From positions 1-54,052 of the forward strand of contig JALOPK010000003.1 in assembly GCA_025453925.1 (NCBI GenBank): a DNA stretch of 54,052 nucleotides, read 5' to 3'. Made by a program: the position numbers and the translations under genes. Positions within the stretch are counted from its first letter, which is position 1. Each line of letters starts with the position of its first letter. This document shows, piece by piece, positions 53,917 to 54,052 of this stretch. Source of the stretch: Candidatus Eiseniibacteriota bacterium. GTDB taxonomy: Bacteria > JAFGKV01. The notes below the pieces were generated by a model. That model was not told where the DNA came from. It did not search any database and saw only the letters and a program-made list of their open reading frames with translations.

Positions 53917-54052
53917 TGTCGACTATCAATTTTGCCACTCGCGAAATCAACTTCAAGATTGTGTATTATGGGCCGGGGTTGAGCGGCAAGACTACGAACC
54001 TGATCTACATGTACCGCAGGCTTACGGATGATAAGAAGGGCCAGCTCATCAC
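53916..54052 (+). CDS. MglA-like small GTPase, N-terminal part (runs off the edge)
   Basis: Only the first 45 codons are in the window. They read MSTINFATREINFKIVYYGP with the P-loop GPGLSGKTT (residues 19-27), the highly conserved start of MglA-family Ras-like GTPases, which control cell polarity, motility or other switches. GTG 53916 shares one base with the upstream stop (TAGTG), so it is tightly coupled to the Roadblock gene, its likely activator. Confidence 0.93.
   Translation, partial: MSTINFATREINFKIVYYGPGLSGKTTNLIYMYRRLTDDKKGQLI

Overview
The window is GC-rich, densely coded bacterial DNA with no rRNA, tRNA, phage or insertion sequence that I could see. Three traits suggest a little-cultured lineage, possibly an FCB-group candidate phylum such as Eisenbacteria, Latescibacteria or Krumholzibacteria; this is inference. 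First, two exported proteins (a gingipain-type C25 peptidase and a BACON-domain protein) end in the same FlgD/type IX-like C-terminal domain. Second, phenylalanyl-tRNA synthetase is the archaeal/eukaryotic type, which is unusual in bacteria. Third, the DUF4159/DUF4175 gene pair is present.

Layout. 0.3-2.7 kb: an MBL-rhodanese sulfur protein and a SagB-like nitroreductase. 2.8-12.9 kb: a tightly packed plus-strand unit (C25 peptidase, DUF4159, DUF4175, TPR protein, DUF1848). 13-20.6 kb: scattered genes, including an MntP manganese exporter, an exported GyrI-like protein, a lone Cmr1-like RAMP protein with no CRISPR neighbours, an exported terpene-cyclase-fold protein that keeps a DxDD motif, and a PPOX-like flavoprotein. 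21-25 kb: an RRM RNA-binding protein and archaeal-type pheS-pheT. 25-30.8 kb: a radical SAM/FAD oxidoreductase pair, the BACON protein, an aldo/keto reductase-ferredoxin fusion and a zinc metallopeptidase-like protein. 31.2-34.5 kb: a compact transcription unit for two tiny proteins, one resembling a peptide precursor, divergent from an ECF sigma factor, anti-sigma factor and HtrA-like pseudoprotease. 34.8-43 kb: prs and a complete F1Fo ATP synthase operon (atpZ, I-like, B, E, F, H, A, G, D, C). 43-46 kb: psuG and speA, convergent. 46-51.5 kb: a [NiFe] hydrogenase operon with V4R-like proteins, a maturation protease and a GAF-SpoIIE phosphatase. 52.1-54 kb: divergent from it, a Roadblock/LC7, DUF4388-like, Roadblock and MglA GTPase cluster that runs off the right edge.

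The most unusual parts are the hydrogenase operon with its signalling genes and the facing MglA/Roadblock cluster; the two-gene small-protein unit with its near-consensus promoter and perfect-stem terminator; the orphan Cmr1-like gene; and the exported DxDD cyclase-like protein. Start codons were chosen from Shine-Dalgarno sequences and family alignment, and several differ from the longest open frame.
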